This document shows positions 7,620 through 16,117 of a stretch of DNA of 61,622 nucleotides, in pieces; the first letter of the stretch is position 1, and the number at the start of each line of letters is the position of its first letter. The DNA comes from Bacillota bacterium. GTDB lineage: Bacteria > Bacillota > UBA4882 > UBA8346. A model generated the notes under the pieces. It ran no database searches. It saw nothing but the letters and a program-made list of their open reading frames with translations, and was not told the origin of the DNA. The position numbers were made by a program, and so were the translations under genes. The stretch lies in NCBI GenBank assembly GCA_023394955.1, contig JAEWZY010000038.1, positions 1-61,622 on the forward strand. Direction: 5' to 3'.

Positions 7620-8156
7620 TTAACTCCTTTTATAGATTTCTAATATTAACTGGACTTCACCACGTCCCGTTCCCAATTGTTTGGCGATCTCTTCGACCGC
7701 AAATCCGGCTTGCCACAATTGCAAAATATTTTGATGTTTGGGATCGGTTATCTCTTGTGGTTGAAAAACCGGTAATATCTCCGCAGGTTCACTTGCTTTT
7801 ACCGTTAAAGCCTCCGAAGATTCTTTTTCGGTTGCCTCTTTTATTTCCATGGGTTCTTCTTCGGTTAACTTTAAAAAATCCGCAAATGGCTCGTTAAGTA
7901 TTGGCGCCGATTCTTCCTCATAATTGACCTGGGGTTTGAAAAACTCCTCCATCGGTTTCTCTGGTTCGTCCGACCAAACTCTTTCGGCAACATTCTCAAA
8001 CTCCTCAATAATAGCAGCTACTAAATTTTCCAATTCATTGACCTCTTTACGGAGCCGTTGGAGAATGTTTGCGATGGAACGCTTATGGAGAACATGGAGA
8101 AAATATATTACAAAACAGTTAATGCTGATGGTAATTAAAACTTCCCCGCCATTCAA
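7620..8156 (-). CDS. Membrane-anchored SwrB-like protein with C-terminal HTH
   Basis: A 178-residue protein with an N-terminal hydrophobic anchor (about residues 7-22), a short coiled coil (RLRKEVNELENLVAAI), an acidic Glu-rich linker and a C-terminal helix-turn-helix-like segment (ILQLWQAGFAVEEIAKQLG, then TGRGEVQLILEIYKRS). The architecture and its place at the end of the fla/che cluster match SwrB/DUF6115-type proteins, which promote flagellar assembly in B. subtilis. Similarity is judged from architecture only. The start is a TTG and uncertain. It follows the small hydrophilic gene by 20 bases. Confidence 0.6.
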   Translation of the reverse strand: MNGGEVLITISINCFVIYFLHVLHKRSIANILQRLRKEVNELENLVAAIIEEFENVAERVWSDEPEKPMEEFFKPQVNYEEESAPILNEPFADFLKLTEEEPMEIKEATEKESSEALTVKASEPAEILPVFQPQEITDPKHQNILQLWQAGFAVEEIAKQLGTGRGEVQLILEIYKRS

Positions 8157-8176
8157 CGACCATGCCCCCGTTTTAC

Positions 8177-8512
8177 TTAAATTTTAATATCAATAATGTT
8201 TCCTCGTTTAGTATCAAGCTTGGAAGTTTCATCGGTTTCAGTCTCTTCCTGTTTTTGTTTTTCATTAAAACGACGATATTTTCTACCTTTACCTTCTCCA
8301 GACTGCTGTTCGCCGCGAATCCGGTTCCCCTCATTCAAAGCGTTTCCTTGCTGAACTTGTTCCTGACGATGTTCAGACTCCTCAATAACCTGTTTTTCCA
8401 TGGCCTGTTGCTCAGTGATATAACGGGTATTGTTAATTTGCTGGACCTTCTGAAGGTCGATCGAACGAGGCATAATCGTCTGTAAATCAACAGGTTTAAG
8501 CACGATTATCAC
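8177..8512 (-). CDS. Small hydrophilic protein of the flagellar cluster
   Basis: About 108-111 residues, starting at one of two nearby GTG codons (8512 or 8503; the latter has GGGAAG eight bases upstream). It is very rich in Gln, Glu, Arg and Lys, lacks membrane segments and is predicted largely disordered or helical. The N-terminus LKPVDLQTIMPR resembles small proteins found after fapA/sigD in clostridial flagellar clusters. No function is known to me. An overlapping + strand frame of similar length is a shadow. Confidence 0.55.
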   Translation of the reverse strand: MIIVLKPVDLQTIMPRSIDLQKVQQINNTRYITEQQAMEKQVIEESEHRQEQVQQGNALNEGNRIRGEQQSGEGKGRKYRRFNEKQKQEETETDETSKLDTKRGNIIDIKI

Positions 8513-8525
8513 TTCCCACTACTAT

Positions 8526-8564
8526 GTTGCTGGAACTTTCTAAAAACCCGAAAGTTTTGGCAAC
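8526..8564. other. Hairpin between fapA and the small hydrophilic gene
   Basis: GTTGC (8526-8530) pairs with GCAAC (8560-8564), and AACTTTC (8534-8540) pairs with GAAAGTT (8550-8556), separated by a small internal loop. No T-run follows on the - strand, so an mRNA-processing or stability hairpin is more likely than a terminator. Confidence 0.4.
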
Positions 8565-8584
8565 ATTATCTTTCTTGACTAAAC

Positions 8585-10003
8585 TTAACGGTAGGGCTGT
8601 ATCTGAATCTCTCCTTCGTTGTAAACTAAAACAGCGTACTTAATCTCATCTTGAATCATAATCGTCGTTTTGCCCATCGTAACCCGAATGCCGGGATAAA
8701 TAACATCTTTGACTCTAATTTTACCTTTTTCTTTCGACTTAACTAAAATTTCCTCAAGCAACTCTTGGCGTTTGGCTTCGGCTTCATTGATTTGCGCTTT
8801 TAAGGCATAAGAAGTCTTGATTAAATTTTGGAGCATTTCTTTGCGGTCGTTGGGAAGATTCGGCATCTTACTTAAGAGCCCAATCGCTTTCTCCGCTTTA
8901 TCGAGACTTTCTTTATTAGTCTTGAGCTGTTCCTCTAGCTCTTGTAATTCCAGTTTTAACTTTGGTTTAACTCCTACCTCAAGCTCAGTGACTGTGCCTA
9001 GCCTTGAACCGATAGTCTTCGCTGAAATCTCTTCTCCGGAACGAATTAAACCGCCGACAATGAGGCCCTTGCCTCCTTCACAAACCACCCTTTGATCAGC
9101 ATTGACTTGGCAATGCATAATTGCTTCACGCACTGTGATTGTGCCTTCACAATCAACAATTGCATGTTCAATATATTTTGCGGAAAAATCACCACCGCAA
9201 ACTACCTTGCCTTTATCCATCCCGGAAATTCCGCCCTTAATGAAGATATTGCCTCCGGATTTAATATCGGCGGAATCAACATTCCCATAAACGGTCACAT
9301 CGCCTTCCGCCTCAATTTTAAAGCCGCTTTCTACATTCCCTTGGATGATCACGCTGCCTAAAAAATTAATATTGCCGGATTGGAAATTGACATCCCCTTT
9401 GATTTCGTGAACTTCGTGGACGCCGACTTTATTGTTGGCCAAAGATGGCTCGCCGTTAATAGTCGAAACAATCGCCAAATTATCTTCGGTCCAGACCACA
9501 TTTTTACCTAATTTAACTTGTTTATCTTTGCCAGGATTTGCTTTAACCTCTTCCCCCCGGACATTCATGCCAGGTTCTCCGGGTGTAGCGGGGATTTTTT
9601 CAACAATCTTCTGTCCAATAGTTACATTTTGCAGATTCTGAATCTGTCGATAATCAACCCTGCCAAATTCATCCTCTGTAAAAGCTTTTCGAAACACCCC
9701 GGTTTCAAAAAGATAATTAATCTCAGCATCGGCTCCATTAACCGGAGCTTTGCCTGTAGCGATCAAAACCGGCTTCATTTGGTGTTTGGTGATTGCTTCA
9801 CTAATAGCTTCATCAATAATTCCAAAAATAATGTTTTCAGAACTGATGGCCTTTAGCGCGTCTTCTTTGACAGGCCAATTCCCTTCGCCCATGGGAGGCT
9901 CGATCACCAAATAAGCTTCCATAGCGTCATTCGATACTTGAATCCTGCACCAACCGTCCCGATCAGGCAGTTTATTTATGGTCGTAGGATTTTGTTCGGC
10001 CAT
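8585..10003 (-). CDS. fapA: Flagellar assembly protein A (DUF342)
   Basis: A 472-residue FapA/DUF342 protein. The N-terminal third carries the conserved core of the family. The middle (about 190-330) is a beta-helix-like run of short Gly-rich repeats (for example GDVNFQSGNINFLGSVIIQG and GDVTVYGNVDSADIKSGGN), followed by an antiparallel coiled coil (about 345-425) and a small C-terminal beta segment. FapA proteins are known to affect polar flagellar placement in Vibrio, and the family is widespread in Firmicutes. The start lies just three bases after the sigD stop, so the two are cotranscribed. Confidence 0.85.
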   Translation of the reverse strand: MAEQNPTTINKLPDRDGWCRIQVSNDAMEAYLVIEPPMGEGNWPVKEDALKAISSENIIFGIIDEAISEAITKHQMKPVLIATGKAPVNGADAEINYLFETGVFRKAFTEDEFGRVDYRQIQNLQNVTIGQKIVEKIPATPGEPGMNVRGEEVKANPGKDKQVKLGKNVVWTEDNLAIVSTINGEPSLANNKVGVHEVHEIKGDVNFQSGNINFLGSVIIQGNVESGFKIEAEGDVTVYGNVDSADIKSGGNIFIKGGISGMDKGKVVCGGDFSAKYIEHAIVDCEGTITVREAIMHCQVNADQRVVCEGGKGLIVGGLIRSGEEISAKTIGSRLGTVTELEVGVKPKLKLELQELEEQLKTNKESLDKAEKAIGLLSKMPNLPNDRKEMLQNLIKTSYALKAQINEAEAKRQELLEEILVKSKEKGKIRVKDVIYPGIRVTMGKTTIMIQDEIKYAVLVYNEGEIQIQPYR

Positions 10004-10005
10004 AT

Positions 10006-10800
10006 TTACACCTCCGCTGTAGATTTACGCCAGCGATTTAATCGGCCTCGTAATCTAAAAATCGCTTTGGTATGTATTTGTGAGACCCGAGACTCGGAAA
10101 TCTCCATAATTTCTCCGATCTCTTTCAAAGTTAAACCCTCATAATAATATAAAGCGATTACCATCCGTTCCCTTTCCGGTAAGCTCTCAATAGCGTTTGC
10201 TAAAGTTTCTTTTACTTCCTCAATTTCTACTTGATGTAACGGGTCTTCGCTTTCATTATTTTTAACCAGATCCAATACCCGGACCGAGTCGTCTTCATTA
10301 GAATGAACCATCCATAATTCATCCAACGAACTTAAGGTAGTGCAACTCACCTCGGACAGGAGTTGATAAAATTCCTGAATACTAACGTTCATTGCATCAC
10401 TGATTTCTTGGTCCGTAGCCGAACGGCCCAGACGGTTTTCCAGCTCAGCGCATACCCTTTCTAATTCACGCGCCTTTTGTCGCACCGAACGCGGGACCCA
10501 GTCGTTACTCCGTAAACCGTCAAGAATAGCCCCTCTGATTCTGGCAATGGCATAAGTTTCAAACTTTATTCCCCGCGAGAGATCAAACTTTTCGATCGCA
10601 TCCATTAGTCCAAAAACTCCAAAGCTTACCAAATCGTCAAATTCCACATTTGAAGGCAAGCCGATCGCGACTCGACCTGCAACGTACTTTACTAATGGAG
10701 CGTACTTCAGTATGATTGTTTCTCTGGTGACTTGTGATTTAGAAGTTAGATAATCTCGCCACAAAGTTTCTTCACTCTGAGCCGTTTTATCAACTGACAT
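10006..10800 (-). CDS. sigD: Flagellar sigma factor sigma-D/FliA
   Basis: Sigma-28-type factor for late flagellar and chemotaxis genes, 264 residues from the ATG that follows GGAGGG by five bases; the open frame starts eight codons earlier without a site. It has region 2 (FDDLVSFGVFGLMDAIEKFD, then FETYAIARIRGAILDGLRSND) and region 3. Region 4 has the FliA-type motif LTLKEIGEIMEISESRVSQ. The WVPRSVRQKARELE segment is typical of FliA. It lies at the end of the cluster as in B. subtilis, after cheD. Confidence 0.95.
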   Translation of the reverse strand: MSVDKTAQSEETLWRDYLTSKSQVTRETIILKYAPLVKYVAGRVAIGLPSNVEFDDLVSFGVFGLMDAIEKFDLSRGIKFETYAIARIRGAILDGLRSNDWVPRSVRQKARELERVCAELENRLGRSATDQEISDAMNVSIQEFYQLLSEVSCTTLSSLDELWMVHSNEDDSVRVLDLVKNNESEDPLHQVEIEEVKETLANAIESLPERERMVIALYYYEGLTLKEIGEIMEISESRVSQIHTKAIFRLRGRLNRWRKSTAEV

Positions 10801-10899
10801 AGCTACCCTCCTTACTTTGATCATCCCAAACCTTCCATAATTAGCTTGACTTATCCCTTGATTAACTTTGTTTTCTCTTCGGGTACCGTATATTTAAAA

Positions 10900-11391
10900 T
10901 TAGATTTTTGACATCATTATAGTCTGAGCAATTGTTTTAACTTGAACCTCACCGCTGTCCAAATCTATGGTAACACTTTTACCGGTATTACCCCCCACAC
11001 AACGGCCAGATATCTTAAAACCAGACTTTTGACAAGCTTCTTCAATCACTCTTAGATTACGTTCCCCAATTTTAAGCCGTTCGTTTTTATTCTCATGAAC
11101 GAACATCTCGGCGCCTCCAACCAGCTTAATATCGAGACGATGAACGTCGGCGCCTATTTTTACTATCTCCTCCAACAAAAAAGGAAGCGCAGTATCGCCA
11201 AATTTAGCCCGATTGTTATCTCCAGTAACCATTGAACTTAATGGAAGCATTACATGAGCGATTCCTCCAACTTTGACAACGGAATCGTAAGCGCAGATAG
11301 CCACACAAGAACCCAACCCCAATGCCGCAATCTTTCTCGGAGCTCTAGCAACCTTTAATTCAGCCATCCCGACTTTAATTATTTCTTCCAT
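10900..11391 (-). CDS. cheD: Chemoreceptor glutamine deamidase CheD
   Basis: CheD deamidates receptor glutamines and stimulates, and is controlled by, CheC. It has 163 residues. Catalytic Cys-29 lies in GLGSCVAICAYD and His-46 in GGIAHVMLP, as expected for the Cys-His-Thr triad. RVIEEACQKSGFKISGRCVGG is close to the conserved C-terminal motif. The ATG overlaps the end of cheC by 13 bases, indicating translational coupling and fitting their known CheC-CheD complex. Confidence 0.94.
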   Translation of the reverse strand: MEEIIKVGMAELKVARAPRKIAALGLGSCVAICAYDSVVKVGGIAHVMLPLSSMVTGDNNRAKFGDTALPFLLEEIVKIGADVHRLDIKLVGGAEMFVHENKNERLKIGERNLRVIEEACQKSGFKISGRCVGGNTGKSVTIDLDSGEVQVKTIAQTIMMSKI

Positions 11392-12002
11392 TCAACTTCT
11401 ACTCCAAGAGCGTTTAGTAACGAATCCAACGCACCCGGATCAGGTACTAAAAAGAAATGGCCGTTAATTTTCCTTTGGGTCAGACTAAATTGAGTCTGAA
11501 TAAATAAAGCATAATCCCCAACCATCCCAAAGTCTAACAAAGCCGTATTTAAAATAGCTCCGACCATATCATTGGCCAAGATCGGAACCGAAGACAGAAC
11601 ATTATATCCGGTTAACTTGGTTAAAGCATAAAGGTATGCTCCGGTCATAATATTACCGATTTCCTTTAACGCTGATCTTTCAAAGTCGTCTAGAACCGGC
11701 TGGTCATTTTTCGACCCGGTCAACATCCCCGCCAGGGTTAAGGCTTCTTCTTTGGCGAAAACAAAGATGATCTTCCCGGGAACATCGCCGAAGACTCTCA
11801 TATAAATACCGAACACCTCTTGTTCCGCTCCACCTAAAATCTCGCTGACTTCATGCAAAGCGACTATCGAAACATTAGGAACAGTCATGGTAATCGGTTC
11901 CGAAAGCAATTGCGATAAAGCGGTAGCAGCATGTCCCGCGCCTATATTCCCGATCTCTTTTAATACATCTAGCTGAAAATTATTAAGTTCAGCTATTTTC
12001 AT
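11379..12002 (-). CDS. cheC: CheY-P phosphatase CheC
   Basis: CheC removes phosphate from CheY-P and binds CheD. It has 207 residues when started at the ATG seven bases after GGAG; upstream in-frame starts lie on or before that site. Both phosphatase motifs are visible: VLKEIGNIGAG near residue 10 and ALKEIGNIMTG near residue 110, each with the E-x-x-N pair needed for catalysis. It overlaps the 3' end of cheW by 14 bases. Confidence 0.94.
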   Translation of the reverse strand: MKIAELNNFQLDVLKEIGNIGAGHAATALSQLLSEPITMTVPNVSIVALHEVSEILGGAEQEVFGIYMRVFGDVPGKIIFVFAKEEALTLAGMLTGSKNDQPVLDDFERSALKEIGNIMTGAYLYALTKLTGYNVLSSVPILANDMVGAILNTALLDFGMVGDYALFIQTQFSLTQRKINGHFFLVPDPGALDSLLNALGVEVEWKK

Positions 12003-12501
12003 CATTTTGCTCCTTCGCATTTAAGGATTCAAGCTCTTTCATTTCTTCCGGCGACAAAGCCCTTTCCAGATTTAAAAGAATAATCAACCGTTCGTTAACT
12101 TTAGCGACGCCGCTCAAGAAATAAGCATCGACCCCTCTAGTAATAGAAGGGGCGTTTTCGATGGCTGATACATTAAGCCGAATGACTTCGACCACAGAGT
12201 CAACGATCATCCCTACCTGCCCGTCGCTGATATCTACAATAATCACTCTAGCCTCGTTGCTAGTCTGACGGACCACCAGGCCGAAACGTTTACGCAAATC
12301 AACTATAGGAACGATCTCGCCCCGAAGGTTGATCACACCTTCAACGAAAACCGGCGACTTGGGAACTCTGGTTATTTGTTGGTCCAATTTTTCAATTTCA
12401 CGAACTTGTAAGATATCGACCCCAAATTCTTCGTCGCCTAGTTTGAAAATTACCAACTGTTTACTTTCTTCAACAGCTTCGACTTTATCTTTTAGAGCCA
12501 T
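11989..12501 (-). CDS. cheW: Chemotaxis coupling protein CheW
   Basis: CheW links receptors to the CheA kinase. It has 170 residues, with a single CheW domain (about 15-155) containing QLVIFKLGDEEFGVDILQV and GVINLRGEIVPIVDLRKRFG, the classic first- and second-subdomain motifs. The C-terminal 15 residues are a Glu/Lys-rich tail. The ATG follows AAGGAGG by seven bases. The 105-base gap to cheA contains nothing obvious besides this ribosome site. Confidence 0.95.
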   Translation of the reverse strand: MALKDKVEAVEESKQLVIFKLGDEEFGVDILQVREIEKLDQQITRVPKSPVFVEGVINLRGEIVPIVDLRKRFGLVVRQTSNEARVIIVDISDGQVGMIVDSVVEVIRLNVSAIENAPSITRGVDAYFLSGVAKVNERLIILLNLERALSPEEMKELESLNAKEQNDENS

Positions 12502-12606
12502 CCCCTTGCCTCCTTCTCGGTTTGTTTACCGGTTAAAAGTTAAGCTGAGTCTTTAATAATTTTTTAAAACTTCATTACCCTTATTTATTGACTTAAAAAA
12601 TCCGTT

Positions 12607-14547
12607 TTAAGCAACAGCTCTAAGATCCAAGATTAAAGCGACCCGGCCATCACCAAGGATGGTGGCCCCGGCTATTCCTTTTATTGAGCCAAGGTATCCG
12701 CCTAAAGATTTAATAACCACATCTTGTTGACGCAACAAGCTATCGACAATACATCCGATTAACCGGTCGCCAATTTTCAAAACCACTACATCAAGTTCAT
12801 CAATTTCAGGATTTTTAGCGCCGGGTGTATCCAAAATGTCTTGAAGCCGGATTAACGGAACCACTTCACCCCGTAACATAAATACTTCCTGCTCGCGAAT
12901 GTGTTTAATCTCACTCCGGTTAAGACTAGTAATCTGTTCAATATAACTCGAAGGCAAAGCATAAATTTCGTTGCCCAGTTGGATTACTAAGGTTTGAATG
13001 ATAGCTAAGGTTAGGGGGAGACGAATTGAAATAGTGGAACCTTCACCATAATCCGAACTAATACTGACTATCCCACCAAGAGAATTAACCTTCTCCTTAA
13101 CCACATCCATTCCAACTCCACGCCCGGAAACATCAGTGACTTTTTCAGCAGTTGAAAAACCCGGTAAAAAAGTTAATTCCAAGATTTGTTCTTCACGTAA
13201 TTCAGCTAGGGCTTCCGGAGTAACAACCCCATTTTTAACCGCTTTATCCTTTACCTTTTGGAGGTTGAACCCCTTTCCATCGTCACTTACAGAGATGAGA
13301 ACACTATTGCCCTCCTGTCGGGCATCCAGAGAAATCTTGCCTTGTCTTTGTTTACCGACCCGTTCCCGTTCATCGCTGGATTCCAACCCATGGTCGACAG
13401 CATTTCGGATGATATGTACCAGTGGGTCTCCGATCTCATCAATCACCGTTCGGTCTAGTTCGGTTTCACCGCCATGGATTTCCAATTCAATTTCCTTATT
13501 CAATTCTTTGGCCAAATCCCTTATTAGTCTTGGAAAACGGGAAAATACCGTTTCCACCGGGATCATTCTCGATTTCATCACGCTATCTCTCAGGTCAATA
13601 GTCAAACGGCCTACTTGTTCAATTACTTCTTCAAGTTCCCTCGAATCCACTGCCGCTCCGATTGACTCCAAGCGTGATCTACTGATAACCAGCTCACCAA
13701 CGAGATTCATTAAATCATCTAGTTTTTTAATTTCCACCCGGACTGTTTGAGTATTAATCTTTTTCTCAGCATGGTCTACAGCAGATTCTTGCCTTTTTTC
13801 AGTTTGAAGTTGGTTCAAGTGTGGTTCCTCAACCAGCACTTTTTCAACATCCATGATGTTGGTAATGTTCTTAATAAATTCTTCGGAAGGATTTGCGGTT
13901 AACACTCCTATAATAAACCGAGTATCGAAATTCTCGTCTTCTAAATCTTTAACCGCAGGCATACTTCTAATTATCGTTCCGCTTTTTTCGATCTCCCGTA
14001 AAACCATAAAGACTCGGGCGCCCTTTAATAAACAATCCTCAACCAAGGTCACATCAATATGTAAGAGCTTTTGGCCACTAGTCGTCGCTGCGGTAATCTG
14101 CTCAATTTCCGCTTCCAAATAACGAAGTTGCAGGTTTTGACGTTTCTCCGCCTTAACCGGTTCGATATTACCGGAAATAAATCTGTGCAAATCCTGGACT
14201 GTACCGGTAATCTCGATGTCCTCTTCTTTACCCTCGCTAATGGTGGTAGTCAAAATTTCCAAAGAGTCGACCGCTTCAAAAAGGCTATTCATTAACTCGG
14301 ATGTAACTGTAATCTCTTTGCTGCGTAACTTACCTAAGACATCTTCCATGGCATGGGTCAGATTAGCCATTTTGTTAAAACCCATTGTCGCGGAAGCGCC
14401 TTTTAGAGTGTGGGCGGCGCGGAAAATCTTATCCAAAACGGAATGATTATCCGGTTCATGCTCCAATTCCAATAAAGATTGGTTTAAGGTAAGGAGATGC
14501 TCTTGACACTCGTCCATAAATACACTAAGATACTGGGATGTTTCCAA
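12607..14547 (-). CDS. cheA: Chemotaxis histidine kinase CheA
   Basis: Central kinase of chemotaxis, 646 residues. The TTG start at 14547 is eight bases after GGAGG; a GTG three codons earlier overlaps the ribosome site. Domains in order are the HPt domain P1 with phospho-His in FRAAHTLKGASATMGF (His-46), a linker and P2 CheY-binding region, and dimerisation P3 (VEIKKLDDLMNLVGELVISR). Next come the ATPase P4 (HIIRNAVDHGLESS, DDGKGF, GRGVGMDVVK) and the C-terminal CheW-like P5 domain. All catalytic boxes are intact. No cheB or cheR lies in the window. Confidence 0.96.
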   Translation of the reverse strand: METSQYLSVFMDECQEHLLTLNQSLLELEHEPDNHSVLDKIFRAAHTLKGASATMGFNKMANLTHAMEDVLGKLRSKEITVTSELMNSLFEAVDSLEILTTTISEGKEEDIEITGTVQDLHRFISGNIEPVKAEKRQNLQLRYLEAEIEQITAATTSGQKLLHIDVTLVEDCLLKGARVFMVLREIEKSGTIIRSMPAVKDLEDENFDTRFIIGVLTANPSEEFIKNITNIMDVEKVLVEEPHLNQLQTEKRQESAVDHAEKKINTQTVRVEIKKLDDLMNLVGELVISRSRLESIGAAVDSRELEEVIEQVGRLTIDLRDSVMKSRMIPVETVFSRFPRLIRDLAKELNKEIELEIHGGETELDRTVIDEIGDPLVHIIRNAVDHGLESSDERERVGKQRQGKISLDARQEGNSVLISVSDDGKGFNLQKVKDKAVKNGVVTPEALAELREEQILELTFLPGFSTAEKVTDVSGRGVGMDVVKEKVNSLGGIVSISSDYGEGSTISIRLPLTLAIIQTLVIQLGNEIYALPSSYIEQITSLNRSEIKHIREQEVFMLRGEVVPLIRLQDILDTPGAKNPEIDELDVVVLKIGDRLIGCIVDSLLRQQDVVIKSLGGYLGSIKGIAGATILGDGRVALILDLRAVA

Positions 14548-14567
14548 ATTACCCACCTCCCCAAGGG

Positions 14568-15230
14568 TTAAATTAGACCTTTCAAGCGTAATTCCTGCTG
14601 TTTATAGATAAATTTGAGGATTTTTTGTTTTTTATTCTCAGGAATGTCATTAAATTTAAAGGCGGTCCAATAAAGATCAACCGAGCCCGGTTCCGGATTT
14701 GGATCTCGTTCCGACCTGACAACTTCAGCCTCTACATAGATTTCTTCCGTTTCATTTTCCAAAGGTAAAACAATAATCATTTGATATTTTTTCTCCGCCT
14801 TAAATTCTTCGGAAGTTTCGATCTTAACTCCTCCAGCGCTTAAATCTATTGAATTCATGGTACAAGCCGCTACCGGAACTCCGTTCCGGTAAAAATATAA
14901 AACCTCCACGGGAATATTGATGCTAATCCGAAAATCGGCCCTACGTTGCTTACGTTTAATTAAATGAGGGATATACATTGTAATATAAGCAAAGTCCCGG
15001 GTCGCCGGAGAAATTACCTTTGATTGAAACTCATACATTGCATCTTTTTTAAAAACACAAACGCTGAGCAGATCGTTTTTTTGTAAAGGTATCGCTCCAT
15101 GATCATTCCGGGGCGCGGCAACAATCAACTCGTTATCTTCACTGTTGATCACCCTACTGTTATAAACGCCTTGATACCTTCCGGAGGTTATTTCAATTTG
15201 GAGATAATCGTCAACTTGAAATATGCTCAT
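14568..15230 (-). CDS. YcgR-like PilZ protein (c-di-GMP flagellar brake type)
   Basis: A 220-residue protein with an N-terminal YcgR-N/PilZN beta domain (about 1-95) and a C-terminal PilZ domain (about 100-215). The c-di-GMP-binding motifs are present: RRADFR (R-x-x-x-R) and DLSAGG (D/N-x-S-x-x-G). Such proteins bind c-di-GMP and slow or stop the flagellar motor. It occupies the position between flhG and cheA that cheB holds in B. subtilis, and overlaps the end of flhG by 20 bases, so it is made together with the flagellar machinery. Confidence 0.88.
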   Translation of the reverse strand: MSIFQVDDYLQIEITSGRYQGVYNSRVINSEDNELIVAAPRNDHGAIPLQKNDLLSVCVFKKDAMYEFQSKVISPATRDFAYITMYIPHLIKRKQRRADFRISINIPVEVLYFYRNGVPVAACTMNSIDLSAGGVKIETSEEFKAEKKYQMIIVLPLENETEEIYVEAEVVRSERDPNPEPGSVDLYWTAFKFNDIPENKKQKILKFIYKQQELRLKGLI

Positions 15231-16098
15231 TATGATCCACCTGTTTAAAAATTCCTAATAAACGTTCAAAAAAGGATATCGAACCGGAGGTAGCTTGAGT
15301 ATCTCCGTTTACAAGTTTAGATGCGATTTGGCTGATGCTCTGGGCCACTACCGAACGGGGATGACCAAGGATGAATGGTTGCTGTTCTTTAACGGCTTTC
15401 GGGACTACCGGATCTAGCGGGATAAAACCCAACCTTTCCAAATCCATTCCCAAAAACCGTTGCGACACAGCTGATAATCGTTCCATGACCTCTTCAGCCT
15501 CTTTTTCATTTTTAACCATATTAACCACTACCCGAATGGGAAGATCCCGTTTGGAAGCGGTTATCACTTTAATGATCCCGTAAGCATCAGTTATAGCCGT
15601 AGGTTCCGGTGTAGTTACAATAATAACTTCTCCGGCGGCTAATATAAATTTTAAAACGCTTTTCGATAAACCGGCTCCGGTATCAATTAAAATAATATCC
15701 GTGGATTTTTCCAATTGATTCAAATGTTCTAAACATTGGGCCAATTTTTTATCGCCCAGATTTGCCAGTTTATACATGCCCGAACCGCTGGGAATGATCT
15801 TCATTCCAGCCGGACCATTAATAATAATATCGGCAATTTTCTTTTCGCCCAATAGCACATGTCCCAGGTTATATTTAGGAATTAGGCCTAACATTACATC
15901 AACATTCGCTAATCCTAAATCCGCATCGACCAGTAGGATTTTTCGACCCAGTTTTGAAAGAGCGATTCCTAGATTAACCGCAAAGTTTGTTTTGCCAACC
16001 CCGCCTTTGCCGCTGGTAATAGTAATGACTCTAGCCGGAGTTGTATTGATTGTATTTTCTTTGACAATTGCCCTTAAACGTTCCGCTTGGTCCGCCAT
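15211..16098 (-). CDS. flhG: Flagellar number regulator FlhG (MinD-like ATPase)
   Basis: MinD/ParA-type ATPase that works with FlhF to set flagellar number and place. It has 295 residues. It carries the N-terminal DQAERLR helix, which stimulates FlhF GTPase activity, followed by the deviant Walker A GKGGVGKTN, the switch DADLGLANVDVMLG and the Walker B-like IILIDTGAG. The start is the ATG seven bases after AGGAG; a TTG one codon earlier is less likely. It lies 19 bases after flhF. Confidence 0.95.
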   Translation of the reverse strand: MADQAERLRAIVKENTINTTPARVITITSGKGGVGKTNFAVNLGIALSKLGRKILLVDADLGLANVDVMLGLIPKYNLGHVLLGEKKIADIIINGPAGMKIIPSGSGMYKLANLGDKKLAQCLEHLNQLEKSTDIILIDTGAGLSKSVLKFILAAGEVIIVTTPEPTAITDAYGIIKVITASKRDLPIRVVVNMVKNEKEAEEVMERLSAVSQRFLGMDLERLGFIPLDPVVPKAVKEQQPFILGHPRSVVAQSISQIASKLVNGDTQATSGSISFFERLLGIFKQVDHNEHISS

Positions 16099-16117
16099 CA
16101 AATGACTCCTTACCGAA

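Noticed and set aside
8162..8485. A 107-residue + strand frame opposite the small hydrophilic gene
   Set aside because: It is the complement of a gene in a long same-strand cluster, and its Phe/Leu-rich content is what the Lys/Gln/Glu-rich gene gives in reverse.
13136..13750. A 204-residue open frame opposite cheA
   Set aside because: It lies wholly inside the intact cheA gene on the other strand, lacks a ribosome site and has a Ser/Ile-rich shadow composition.
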